This document shows positions 26,894 to 35,529 of a DNA stretch of 64,000 nucleotides, one piece after another. The DNA comes from JAHRAW01 sp965243285. Lineage in GTDB: Bacteria; Pseudomonadota; Gammaproteobacteria; Arenicellales; Poriferihabitantaceae. The position numbers and the translations under genes are program-made. The stretch spans positions 124,001-188,000 of the forward strand of contig OZ251537.1 in the NCBI GenBank assembly GCA_965243285.1, written 5' to 3'. The notes under the pieces were generated by a model. The model saw only the letters and a list, made by a program, of their open reading frames with translations, did no database searches and was not told the origin of the DNA. Each line of letters starts with the position of its first letter. The first letter of the stretch is position 1.

Positions 26894-27604
26894 TCAGCCG
26901 GCGTCCGCATCATCCGGCTCGGCGTCCGCATCTTCGCGCCGCTGGCACTGATACACGCGCCGCTCGGTGACCACGGTGGGCATGGGGATGTCCCATTGTT
27001 GCGCCGTAATCCGCAAAAAACACTGCACCTCATGGGCTAATCCGATCAACTGCGGCGCGCCCTCGGGGTGGTTTTGTTTGAACGCAAAGGTGGCATCGTA
27101 AAAACCGCCGCCCATGCCGATGCGGGTGCCGTCATAATTGAAACCGACCAGCGGCAGCAACACCACATCTAACTGCTCGGCAGCCAACAATTGCTGCGCT
27201 GCCACCACCGGCTCGGCGATGCCGAAGCGATTGTTTTTCAACTTGCCATGTGCGGTTATTTCAGCAAAGCGCAAGATTTTTTTATCGCGCATCGCGGCCT
27301 TGGGGGCGGCACTATCGCTGCCGGGGCCGCCGGCGGCGATGACCGGCGCGTAGCATTGTTTGTCATGCGCCAAGCACCACTCCAACACTGGCGCCGGGTC
27401 GAGTTCGCCATCAGTGGCAAAATACATGGCGATGCGGCGGCTTGCCATAAAGGCCGGCACGGTTTGCAGGCGCTCGAGCACCACTTGCGCCGCAGTGGCT
27501 TGCTGCTGGGGGGTTCGCGAATTACGCCGCTGGCGCAGCATTTTTCGCAGCAAGCTGCGCTCGGTGGCAGCGTCCAAATCGGCCGGGGCGGGTGAGTTTT
27601 TCAC
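26894..27604 (-). CDS. fau: 5-formyltetrahydrofolate cyclo-ligase family protein
   Basis: Converts 5-formyltetrahydrofolate to methenyltetrahydrofolate using ATP. Motifs: LRQRRNSRTPQQQ at the N-terminus and GFNYDGTRIGMGGGFYDATF near the C-terminus, which carries the family nucleotide and folate site. The frame stays open into the 6S RNA gene, so the start must be internal. GTG 27604 (VKNSPAPADLDAATER) gives 236 residues and fits the family, although no strong ribosome site is visible. The acidic tail EDADAEPDDADAG is unusual. The 6S-fau pair is a conserved gammaproteobacterial arrangement. Confidence 0.88.
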   Translation of the reverse strand: MKNSPAPADLDAATERSLLRKMLRQRRNSRTPQQQATAAQVVLERLQTVPAFMASRRIAMYFATDGELDPAPVLEWCLAHDKQCYAPVIAAGGPGSDSAAPKAAMRDKKILRFAEITAHGKLKNNRFGIAEPVVAAQQLLAAEQLDVVLLPLVGFNYDGTRIGMGGGFYDATFAFKQNHPEGAPQLIGLAHEVQCFLRITAQQWDIPMPTVVTERRVYQCQRREDADAEPDDADAG

Positions 27605-27629
27605 GAAAAATGACTGAAGAATGAGACCA

Positions 27630-27802
27630 AATAACCGCGGCGCGACCGCCGACGGTAAAGAGCGTTGCCCGCCTGTGCCGTGTGCCCGTTTTACCTTGAA
27701 CCGGTATGATTCAAGTGGGCAGCCGATAGGTTGCTTTGGGATTCCCAGCGACGCCGAGACGCCTTGGCAATACACGCCCACAACGCAGAACAACAGGCTC
27801 CC
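27630..27802 (-). ncRNA. ssrS: 6S RNA
   Basis: Regulatory RNA that binds sigma70 RNA polymerase. On the minus strand the region directly upstream of fau contains the hallmark CTTGAAT...GGTTCAAGGT hairpin (around 27700) followed by ACGGGCAC. A terminal stem pairs GAGC(ct)GTTG (5' part, about 27800) with CAACGCTC (about 27660). A promoter lies immediately upstream. The 3' end is approximate. Confidence 0.8.
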
Positions 27803-27805
27803 TGA

Positions 27806-27833
27806 AATGTAAATTAGGTTCGAAGGAATTCAA
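27806..27833 (-). promoter_or_regulatory. Predicted promoter of 6S RNA
   Basis: On the minus strand, TTGAAT (27833-27828) and TACATT (27811-27806) are 16 bp apart. Transcription would begin near 27802, which matches the start of the terminal stem. Confidence 0.6.
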
Positions 27834-28266
27834 CGAACATCACCAACACCGCAGGCAACGCCGCCGCCAGTATAAAACAAAATCAAACCGAGAAACCACC
27901 GCCGATGGTTTGTCGATAATGGCGAAATGGCGGTTGGTTGAAATATGGCCGGGGTATGGGGGTGGGGGGATAGAGATGTCGGGTTGGCGGGGATGTCGAA
28001 TCGCGGCTAAGTCGCCGGCGCGGATTTCGCGTTACACTGCTCGCCTGGCGGTCATGTCGAGTGCCGAAATATATACAGCGCCGCGCCGCCGAGCGCCGAT
28101 TCCCACGGCGGCGTATATATTAATGAATCAAATCGCAATTTTGCGGCGTTGCGGCCGATAAACTCGCCCCAAATACATGCGTTCACTTGCTCCGCCACGG
28201 CCTGATAACCAGCGCCGACCATCGCCATCGTCACCGCCATCGATGCACCCGGTCCTGTATATATTA
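27834..28266. other. Intergenic region with a duplicated moeB 5' end
   Basis: TATATATTAATGAATCA occurs at 28114-28130 and again at 28258-28274, where its ATG starts the MoeB-like gene. The sequence after the first copy (ATGAATCAA...GCCGATAAACTCGCCCC) parallels the real gene start (ATGAATCAA...GCCGACAAATTCGC), but it stops after 12 codons. This looks like a decayed partial duplicate. No other gene is supported here. Confidence 0.55.
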
Positions 28267-29025
28267 ATGAATCAACCGGCCAATTTCGCACAGCGCTACA
28301 GCCGACAAATTCGCTTACCCCAAGTGGGTGAGGATGGGCAGCGCAAACTGCTGGAAGCCCGCGCGCTGATCGTCGGTTTGGGCGGGCTCGGCTCGCCGGC
28401 GGCGTTATATTTGGCCGCCGCCGGCGTCGGCGCTATCACGCTGGCGGATTTCGACTGCGTCGATGAATCCAATCTACAGCGGCAAATCATCCACCGCCAG
28501 GCCGACATCGGCGAGCTGAAGGCGGATTCCGCGGCTCGCGCCTTGCGCGCCATCAATCCCGACATCGCGGTGACCGCTTTGGATTATGTTTTAGACGAAG
28601 CCGATTTTATCGAGCACGCCGCGGCCGCCGACCTCATCCTCGACTGCACCGACAATTTTCCCTCGCGCCAGGCGATAAACCGCGCCTCCCTGGCCACGCG
28701 CACCCCGCTGGTCTCCAGCGCCGCCATCCGCTGGGAGGGGCAAGTCACCGCCTTCGATCCGCGCAACCCCGCCAGCCCCTGCTACCAATGCCTGTATGCG
28801 GACGAAAATATCGACAGCGCGGCCTGCGAAATGGAGGGCGTCATCTCGCCGCTGGTCGGCGTAATCGGCGCCATGCAAGCCATGGAAGCGATCAATGTGC
28901 TGCTCGACCGCGGCCAACTGGCCGGCATGGTGTGGCTATTCGATGCCGCCGCCATGGACTGGATGCGCATGCGCCTGGCGAAAAATCCGCGCTGCGCGGC
29001 ATGCGGGGATGGCGGGGATGACTGA
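28267..29025 (+). CDS. MoeB/ThiF-family sulfur-carrier adenylyltransferase
   Basis: Activates a ubiquitin-like sulfur carrier (MoaD or ThiS) by adenylation. The 252 residues show the nucleotide motif ALIVGLGGLGSPAALYLAAAGVG (core GLGGLGSPAALYL), the Arg in ESNLQRQIIH, the Asp in LILDCTDNF, and zinc-binding CxxC pairs in PCYQCLY and RCAACG. ATG 28267 (MNQPANFAQRYSRQIRLP) matches the family start. MoeB and ThiF cannot be separated by sequence alone here, and no moa or thi genes are adjacent. Confidence 0.9.
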   Translation: MNQPANFAQRYSRQIRLPQVGEDGQRKLLEARALIVGLGGLGSPAALYLAAAGVGAITLADFDCVDESNLQRQIIHRQADIGELKADSAARALRAINPDIAVTALDYVLDEADFIEHAAAADLILDCTDNFPSRQAINRASLATRTPLVSSAAIRWEGQVTAFDPRNPASPCYQCLYADENIDSAACEMEGVISPLVGVIGAMQAMEAINVLLDRGQLAGMVWLFDAAAMDWMRMRLAKNPRCAACGDGGDD

Positions 29026-29126
29026 TGGGGTCGGGGTGATGAAGTCAGGTTGATGGCCGCGGCTGATGGCGGCTGATGGGATGGATTGATGGGGCGGCAA
29101 TTTACCCCGCCGCCCGGCGATGACGG

Positions 29127-30066
29127 GTTTTTTGGTCGATAGCACGCCCGCGCGTAAATCGGTTGATTGGCGGGTTTTTGCTGATTTTTGCGGGTTTTTG
29201 CTGATTTTTTGCTGATTTTCGCCAGTTTTGAACTGGCTTTTGGACTGGGTTTTGAACTGGCTTTTGAACTGGGTTTTGAACTGGCTTTTGATTTTGCTGT
29301 TGCTTTTCGCTGTTACGCTTTACTCCCCCCGCTTCATCATGAGGGGGAGTCAAAACTGGCATCTTTAAGCCAGTTTTGGTGGGGGGGTTTGATCTGGCTT
29401 TGGCTTTCGCTTTTGGCTTTCGCTTTTGGCTTTGGCTTTTGGCTTTCGCTTTTGGCTTTGGCTTTTAACGTTTTACTCCACCTTAGCTTCATCTGGGGGG
29501 AGTCAAATTAGGCGGCTTTATCGCCTGATTTGGTGGGGGGCTGTTGATGTTGGTCTTTTTGCTTTTGCCTTTAAATCTTCAACTCATTAGCCCAAATGAG
29601 GGAAAAGATAAAAACCAGCAGCCAAGTTAAAAGCCAAGTCAAAATCAAGTCAAAAGCCAAACGAAAAGCGAAAAGCAAAAGCCCCCCACCAAATCAGCCC
29701 GAGCCTGACGGCTCGGACAGATTTGACTCCCCCCAGATGAAGAGGGTGTGCGAAAAGCCTTCGCCAAAGGGAAAATGAAGGAAAAGTATCATTTTCAAAA
29801 TTTAAACAATAAGCAATAGCAACACTTTCGCCTGCTTTTTTAACAACGCCAACCGAAATTTTAATCAAGAATGGCCTTTTCGCACACCCTCTGAAGCGGG
29901 GGGGAGTAAAACAAAATCAAAAATCAAAATCAAAAGCCAAAATCAAAAGCAAATCCACCGTGCAGATTTAGATATATAAATCCCATATAAATCCCTTTTG
30001 GCCGATAGCGCGTCCCGCGGGAAAATCGGTTGATTGGCGGATTTTCGCCGATTTTTGCCGGTTTTT
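29127..30066. mobile_element. Composite repeat block flanked by a 70-bp direct duplication
   Basis: The block lies between the moeB and cysC stop codons. Cores occur at 29319-29385 (stem AACTGGC), 29468-29540 (CAAATTAGGCG/CGCCTGATTTG) and, inverted, at 29683-29740 (CCGAGCC/GGCTCGG stem). A right end GATTTAGATATATAAATCCC ends near 29984. The outer flanks 29127-29198 and 29996-30066 share about 70 bp (both contain AATCGGTTGATTGGCGG). No matching left terminal repeat is present, so the block is truncated or rearranged. Confidence 0.7.
29741..29892. mobile_element. Small nested inverted-repeat insertion in a hairpin loop
   Basis: AGAGGGTGTGCGAAAAG (29741) and its exact inverse CTTTTCGCACACCCTCT (ending 29892) bound an AT-rich insert of about 120 bp that does not resemble the rest of the block. 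It splits the loop of a CTCCCCCC hairpin: the half-site CCAGATGA is on the left and GAAGCGGGGGGG on the right. A GA is repeated at both junctions. No protein is encoded. Confidence 0.7.
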
Positions 30067-30712
30067 ACGGGTTTTTACGGGTTTTGTCGGCGTCTTCGCT
30101 GGCGTCGATAACCCGACGCGCTTCTAACAGCGCCACCACCTCGCGCACGCATTCCGCCAGCGCTCGCCGCCCGGTGTGTACGATGAGGTCGGCGTTTTGC
30201 GGGGTTTCATAGGGTGAGGAAATGCCCGTGAAATCGACAATTTCCCCCTGGCGGGCGCGCTGGTACAGCCCCTTGACATCGCGCTGCTCGCAAATTTCCA
30301 GCGGGCAATCGCAGAACACCTCAATAAAATCCGCGCCGCCATCCACCATCGCCCGCACCCGCCGGCGGTCAGCGCGAAAGGGCGAGATGAAAGCGGTCAG
30401 CGCGATAACGCCGCATTCGACGAACAACTTCGCCATTTCGCCGACGCGGCGGATGTTCTCGGCGCGCGCCGCATCGGAAAAATCGAGGTCGCCACACAAT
30501 CCATGCCGCACATTGTCGCCATCGAAAACAACGGTGCGGCAACGGCGCTGGTGCAACTCTTCCTCGACGGCGTGAGCCAGGGTCGATTTACCGCTGCCAG
30601 ATAGCCCGGTGAACCACAGAATCACGCCGCGATGGCCGTTTTGCCGCTCGCGCCGCCGCCGAGTGACGGTGGCGTGATGCCATACGGCGTTGGGAGATTT
30701 GGCGGCGCGCAT
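30065..30712 (-). CDS. cysC: Adenylyl-sulfate kinase
   Basis: Phosphorylates APS to PAPS. The 215 residues show Walker A WFTGLSGSGKSTLA, the APS-binding FDGDNVRHGLCGDLDF, the stretch ISPFRADRRRVR and FIEVFCDCPLEICEQRD. ATG 30712 (MRAAKSPNAVWHHATVTR) is chosen because the open frame upstream reads into the tRNA gene. The last codons (DKTRKNP) and the stop lie within a GGGTTTTTAC repeat, so the C-terminus has been rewritten by repeat sequence. It complements the sat gene at 4.5 kb. Confidence 0.94.
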   Translation of the reverse strand: MRAAKSPNAVWHHATVTRRRRERQNGHRGVILWFTGLSGSGKSTLAHAVEEELHQRRCRTVVFDGDNVRHGLCGDLDFSDAARAENIRRVGEMAKLFVECGVIALTAFISPFRADRRRVRAMVDGGADFIEVFCDCPLEICEQRDVKGLYQRARQGEIVDFTGISSPYETPQNADLIVHTGRRALAECVREVVALLEARRVIDASEDADKTRKNP

Positions 30713-30732
30713 GCCGTCGGTCGGTGAAAAAA

Positions 30733-30809
<77 letters not shown>

Positions 30810-30979
30810 TGTAAGGAGAATGAAAATCACACGCCTGGCGATGCTTGTCGATTCCACATGTCGATTGAACATATCGATATAACCAGTCAACATGAAAATT
30901 CAATCTATCGCTATATCCATTAAACACGACGATTAAAGCGCGGCGCTTCGTTAGCCATAATTCGCTACCGCCGCCGCCA

Positions 30980-32977
30980 TCACGAGTCATCCAAAAAACT
31001 ATGCAAATGCTCGGAGCGGCTGGGGTGGCGCAATTTTCGCAGGGCTTTGGCTTCTATCTGGCGAATGCGCTCGCGGGTTACATCGAATTGCTTGCCGACT
31101 TCTTCTAAGGTGTGGTCGGTATTCATGCCGATGCCAAAGCGCATTTGCAACACTTTGGATTCGCGGTCGGTGAGCGAATCCAAAACCTTATGGGTGGCGC
31201 TTTTCAGGCCGGAACTGGTGGCGACATCGATGGATGCCTTGATGTTTTTGTCCTCGATAAAATCGCCGAGATGGGAATCATCATCATCGCCCACCGGCAG
31301 CTCCATGGAGATCGGTTCTTTGGCGATTTTTAACACCTTGCGCACTTTCTCCTCGCTCAATTCCATTTTCTCCGCCAATTCTTCGGGCAACGCCTCGCGC
31401 CCTTTTTCTTGCAGAATTTGGCGCGACACGCGATTCAATTTGTTGATGGTTTCGATCATATGCACCGGAATGCGAATGGTCTTGGCTTGGTCGGCGATGG
31501 CGCGGGTGATGGCTTGACGAATCCACCAAGTTGCATAGGTCGAAAATTTATAGCCGCGCCGATATTCGAATTTATCCACCGCCTTCATCAAGCCGATATT
31601 GCCTTCTTGAATCAAATCGAGAAATTGCAAGCCGCGGTTGGTGTATTTTTTGGCGATGGAAATCACCAGCCGTAAATTGGCTTCCACCATTTCTTTTTTG
31701 GCGCGTCGGGCGCGCGCTTCGCCGGTGGATAATTGACCGCTCAATGCCTTGAGGTCAGCGATGGACACGCCATTGCGCAATGGCGCTCTCATCAAATCCG
31801 TGAAATGCTTGGTCACCATCTCGCGCCGCCGCTCAAGCCGCGCCGACTCGCCCGGAAAAGCCGCGACCAGTTTATCGAACCAGTCGGGGTCGGTTTCATA
31901 GGTGATGAAAATATCGACAAATTGCTGGCGCGGGATTTTGCTTTGATTGGTACAACACGCGGTGATTTTGCTCTCGAGGGCGCTGACCTCGTTCATGCCA
32001 TCGCGCAAGGCGGCGGTCATCAGTTTCAATTTAGCCGGGGTGAATTTCATCTGCAGAAATTCATTGCTTAATTTTTGGCGGTTTTTCAGCGCCGCTTTGC
32101 TGTTCATGCACTGCTGCTGTGTAAACTCCCCGTGCTTTAGCCAGGCCTTTTCCAACGCCTGCCAAATGCGGCGCATGCGCGCGAAGCGGACGGCGGCATC
32201 TTTGCGCATGGCTTCGTCGCGCTCCGGGCAGTTTGCTTTTTCTTCCTTTTTGGCGTTTTGACCAGGCGCGCCCGGCGTGGCCACGGTTTCATCATCCAGC
32301 GCATCGATGGCCATGAAGGCGACGATGGCATCGGTCAATTTCATGTTGCCGGCTTCGATGGCATCGGCGAAATCCAGCAGCTTGCGGAGGGCGCGCGGAC
32401 TCAACGCCACGGCTTGCGCGCACTGGCGATTGCCGCCCTCGATGCGCTTCGCCAGGGCGATTTCATCCTCGCGCGTCAACAATTCCACCGTGCCCATTTC
32501 GCGCATATACATGCGCACCGGGTCGGTGGTGCGGCCAAACTCGCTCTCCACCGCGCTTTTTAGCGCCGCCTTGACTTCCTCGGCGACTTCTTCATCTTCC
32601 GGATTGTCGCGCTTGAGCGTCATGCTGTCGCTGTCCGGGGCTTTGTCCACCACCTCGATGCCCATGTCGATGATCATGTTGACCACGACCTCGATCTGGT
32701 CGGTGTCGTGCATGTTTTCCGGCAGGTGGTCGTTGATTTCCGCGTAAGTCAAAAACCCCTGCGCCTTGCCCTTTAGCACCAGATTTTTGAGATTCGACTG
32801 CGGCGGCCCTTCTTTATCGCCGTCCAACGCTTCCGCGTCGGTCAGCTGGCTCTGCGTGCTGATTTGTTCGCTGGCCTGCGTGCTGGCCTCGGTGTTGGCC
32901 TCGGTGTTGGCCTCGGTGTTGGCCTCGGTGTTGGCCTCGGTGTTGGCTTGAGTGCTAATTTTCGTAGTTTGTGCCAT
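30980..32977 (-). CDS. rpoD: RNA polymerase sigma70 factor RpoD
   Basis: Primary sigma factor. Regions are visible in order: region 1.1 (FLTYAEINDHLPENM), 1.2 (TDPVRMYMREMGTVELLTRE), the non-conserved segment, region 2 (RLVISIAKKYTNRGLQFLDL then EGNIGLMKAVDKFEYRRGYK), region 3 and region 4 (LTDRESKVLQMRFGIG, TLEEVGKQFDVTRERIRQIE). ATG 32977 gives 665 residues and is preferred to a GTG three codons upstream. After MAQTTKISTQAN the protein has (TEAN) repeats from a 12-bp tandem array, an N-terminal tail not found in well-known RpoD proteins. dnaG lies upstream, but two accessory genes intervene. Confidence 0.96.
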   Translation of the reverse strand: MAQTTKISTQANTEANTEANTEANTEANTEASTQASEQISTQSQLTDAEALDGDKEGPPQSNLKNLVLKGKAQGFLTYAEINDHLPENMHDTDQIEVVVNMIIDMGIEVVDKAPDSDSMTLKRDNPEDEEVAEEVKAALKSAVESEFGRTTDPVRMYMREMGTVELLTREDEIALAKRIEGGNRQCAQAVALSPRALRKLLDFADAIEAGNMKLTDAIVAFMAIDALDDETVATPGAPGQNAKKEEKANCPERDEAMRKDAAVRFARMRRIWQALEKAWLKHGEFTQQQCMNSKAALKNRQKLSNEFLQMKFTPAKLKLMTAALRDGMNEVSALESKITACCTNQSKIPRQQFVDIFITYETDPDWFDKLVAAFPGESARLERRREMVTKHFTDLMRAPLRNGVSIADLKALSGQLSTGEARARRAKKEMVEANLRLVISIAKKYTNRGLQFLDLIQEGNIGLMKAVDKFEYRRGYKFSTYATWWIRQAITRAIADQAKTIRIPVHMIETINKLNRVSRQILQEKGREALPEELAEKMELSEEKVRKVLKIAKEPISMELPVGDDDDSHLGDFIEDKNIKASIDVATSSGLKSATHKVLDSLTDRESKVLQMRFGIGMNTDHTLEEVGKQFDVTRERIRQIEAKALRKLRHPSRSEHLHSFLDDS
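32888..32947 (-). repeat. 12-bp tandem repeat in the rpoD N-terminus
   Basis: CTCGGTGTTGGC (+ strand) is repeated five times without change and codes TEAN repeats in frame. Confidence 0.93.
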
Positions 32978-33136
32978 AACAATCACCGCCTCTCATGGAT
33001 GGTTTAATGGGATGGGGCGGCGCATCAAGCACTTGCGACGCCGGCCCGGCGGCGGCAAACCAGCAACCGCGTCACCTGAGTGCCGCACACCGCCCGCCAA
33101 AAATCGGCGCGGATTATACCATACCCCGACCTCGTT

Positions 33137-33532
33137 TCAAGCGCCACCGGCATCCGACCAAACGGCATATTCATTGCCATTGGGGTCGCCAAAATGAAAC
33201 CGCCGCCCGCCGGGAAAGGCAAATATCGGCGCGATAATCACCCCGCCGGCGGCTTCGATTTTCGCCTGCGTGGCGGCCAAATCCGCGCTATAAAAAACCA
33301 CCAAGGCGCTGCCGTTTTTCACCGCCATCTGCAACTGCGACTTATAAAAACCCCCATCCAATCCAGCCCCCGGGCCGACCCACGCCCCATCCAATTCGCC
33401 GCCCGAAAAGGCCACATACTCAGCCCCATAATCGACAAATTCCCAGCCAAACACGGCCGCAAAAAACGCCTTAGCCACCTCCAAATTCCGCGCCGGAAAT
33501 TCCACATAATTTATTTTTTCATGAACATTCAT
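33137..33532 (-). CDS. VOC (glyoxalase/bleomycin-resistance) family protein
   Basis: A 131-residue protein with the two beta-alpha-beta-beta-beta halves of the VOC fold: INYVEFPARNLEVAKAFFA with FGWEFVDYG, and ALVVFYSADLAATQAKIEAA with GRRFHFGDPNGNEYAVWS. Such proteins may be lyases, dioxygenases or binding proteins, and the substrate is unknown. It lies between rpoD and the methyltransferase fusion on the same strand. The gap after it (33533-33719) has no clear feature. Confidence 0.88.
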   Translation of the reverse strand: MNVHEKINYVEFPARNLEVAKAFFAAVFGWEFVDYGAEYVAFSGGELDGAWVGPGAGLDGGFYKSQLQMAVKNGSALVVFYSADLAATQAKIEAAGGVIIAPIFAFPGGRRFHFGDPNGNEYAVWSDAGGA

Positions 33533-33719
33533 AAGCAGATTCCTTGTCTGATTTTGGCGTGAAAAATTGAACAGATACCTAAATCCAAAATTTGTGCCAG
33601 CTTAAAACATGGCGGCTTAAAACATGAGAATCGGTTTTTCTCATGGTGGTATGAGGTGACATAAGCAAAAAGCCCCGCGAGTTTTTAAATGGGCTGGTTG
33701 CGAATACGGCAGGCTGGGT

Positions 33720-35225
33720 TTATTTTGGCTTTGCGTCCGCTTTTAGTTTGTCTTGGTCTTCTTGCGCTTGCGGCGCATGACGCAGTGACGGAAGGTGGGG
33801 TTTTTTATCCTCTAAATACTCCTGAATGCTATGGAACACTATGCGCTTATAAGGCGTGTCGCCAATCATCAGCGGCCCCATGACTTGCGCAATATCGGCC
33901 TCGGCATCGCGGATTTGCTTTTCCGATAAGGCAGTCATGGTAATGAACAGCCCAACAATTCCTTCGCCTTTTGCCAGCAAGCCGGTGAACTCTCGTATAC
34001 TTGCCACCGTGGCGGTGGATTTCATGGTCGTTTCATTGATGCCACCTTTCACTTGCACGATGCACATTCTGTTTTTTTCTTCTGTGCCGACCACGATGCC
34101 GCGGCCGTCTATGCCGCCATCGCCGCTTTGCTTAACATTATCCACCAATCCATGCGTGCGAGTTACCGCCCACTTTTCGAATAAAAATGGATTGGTGCGG
34201 AGTAGGTTGATGGCAGTTGCCATGCTTCGCGGCTCACCTTCAATATCAATTTCATCCTTGCGTTTCATGCGGTGGTCGCGCACCACTTCTAACGCAAAAT
34301 ACGAAACATCGATGCCGATAAAATTTCGTTTTAATCGATAAGCAGCATCGATAGTTGTACCGCATCCGCAAAATGGATCGAGAACCACATCGCCCTTGTT
34401 GGACGATGCTTTGACAATTCTGTCTAAAAGCACGATTGGCTTTTGGGTCGGCCAACCAAGTCGTTCTTTAGACATTGAATTAATGGATGGCAAGGTAATC
34501 ACATCATCAGGAGTTTTTCCTGCAGGCATTTTTTTACCCGCCTGCCCCCCTTTTTTATATCTCCACTCTGTCATTCCGATAGAAAACTCTTGCAAAATTT
34601 CATCTCTATTAAAAGTATGTTTATTAGTGGATTTGCAATACCAAAAAATTACATCATGGGAATTGGCAAATTTTTTCTTGCCACGAGACGCATTAGTGTA
34701 ATACCAAACAACTTCGTTTATGAAATTTTTTCGGCCGAAAATGCCGTCCATGACAATTTTTAAGTAATGGCTGGCCGTCGGGTCACAGTGAAAATAAACA
34801 CTACCAGTAGACTTCAACACGCGATGCATCTCGACTAACCGCTCGGCCATATATGACAAATAAGCCAGCATGGGTGTTTTGGGGATAATTGCATCGAAGG
34901 CCTCGATAATAGTGCGAATAGGACTTAACTCTGCGTCGAGAAACCGCTTCATTCGCCACTCCGCTTCCTCACTATAAAACCATGTGTCTTCAAATGCCTC
35001 TATCTGCGCGCGGTCTTTTTTATTCACCGCCACATCAAAAAAAACATTGTAGTTAACATCGGAATTAAACGGCGGGTCGAGATAGATTAAATCTATGCTC
35101 TCGGTGGGCAGTTGTTTAATCACAGTTAAGCAATCATCAGCAAACAATTTATTGGTGGCGTATCCCATGCTCCAAGGTTCAATGGTGCGGCTATCTTGTA
35201 CCGTCGGCTGATTTGGTACGCTCAT
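33720..35225 (-). CDS. DNA methyltransferase fused to an Mrr-like nuclease domain
   Basis: A 501-residue protein combining modification and probable cleavage. The N-terminal beta-class methyltransferase has DPPFNSDVNYNVFF (catalytic) and later DPFCGCGTTIDAAYRL (AdoMet). The C-terminal part has a restriction-like core: KQSGDGGIDGRG then CIVQVKGG, the (P)D-(E/Q)xK pattern of Mrr-type nucleases. ATG 35225 (MSVPNQPTVQDSRT) has GAGGA upstream and is preferred to a start 17 codons earlier. The DNA between the two motifs (about 34440-34740) is AT-rich compared with the ends and should encode target recognition. It interrupts the usual dnaG-rpoD neighbourhood. Confidence 0.87.
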   Translation of the reverse strand: MSVPNQPTVQDSRTIEPWSMGYATNKLFADDCLTVIKQLPTESIDLIYLDPPFNSDVNYNVFFDVAVNKKDRAQIEAFEDTWFYSEEAEWRMKRFLDAELSPIRTIIEAFDAIIPKTPMLAYLSYMAERLVEMHRVLKSTGSVYFHCDPTASHYLKIVMDGIFGRKNFINEVVWYYTNASRGKKKFANSHDVIFWYCKSTNKHTFNRDEILQEFSIGMTEWRYKKGGQAGKKMPAGKTPDDVITLPSINSMSKERLGWPTQKPIVLLDRIVKASSNKGDVVLDPFCGCGTTIDAAYRLKRNFIGIDVSYFALEVVRDHRMKRKDEIDIEGEPRSMATAINLLRTNPFLFEKWAVTRTHGLVDNVKQSGDGGIDGRGIVVGTEEKNRMCIVQVKGGINETTMKSTATVASIREFTGLLAKGEGIVGLFITMTALSEKQIRDAEADIAQVMGPLMIGDTPYKRIVFHSIQEYLEDKKPHLPSLRHAPQAQEDQDKLKADAKPK

Positions 35226-35273
35226 TGGCTGATTCCTCGATGGGTTGGCATAAATGCCAAAAAGCGAATATAG

Positions 35274-35313
35274 CAAAAGCCCCGCTGGTTGGTCGAGCGG
35301 CGGGGGCTTTTTT
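35274..35313. terminator. Bidirectional-looking Rho-independent terminator
   Basis: AAAAGCCCCGC pairs with GCGGCGGGGGCTTTTTTT around an 11-nt loop. The T-run on the + strand is longer; on the minus strand the hairpin would separate dnaG from the methyltransferase gene. Confidence 0.75.
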
Positions 35314-35529
35314 TGGAGTCGTGGTGGGCTTTTTTTGCCGTCGCGAGGGCTTTTAACTTACTCCCCCGCGTACGTGGTGGAGTAAGTTAAAGGCAACATC
35401 AAAAGCCAACATCAAAAGTCAACATCAAAAGCCAACATCAAAAGCCAACATCAAAAGCCAATCAAAAGCCAACATCAAAAGTCAACATCAAAAACCACAG
35501 CAAAAGCCACAGCAAAAACCAAACGGCGC
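35314..35529. repeat. CAACATCAAAAGC tract and a lone CTCCCCCGC hairpin
   Basis: ACTTACTCCCCCGCGTACGTGGTGGAGTAAGT at 35357 is a solitary variant of the repeat-core hairpin. It is followed by about ten CAACATCAAAAGC-like units to 35520. Only the right arm of an element is present; no terminal repeats are seen. The tract abuts the dnaG stop. Confidence 0.75.

Noticed and set aside
27605..27793. N-terminal extension of the fau protein
   Set aside because: The extra codons coincide with a 6S RNA that has its own promoter and conserved helices.
28052..28291. 79-codon minus-strand frame upstream of the MoeB-like gene
   Set aside because: Its repeated DSLIYT comes from the duplicated TATATATTAATGAATC motif; no family and no ribosome site.
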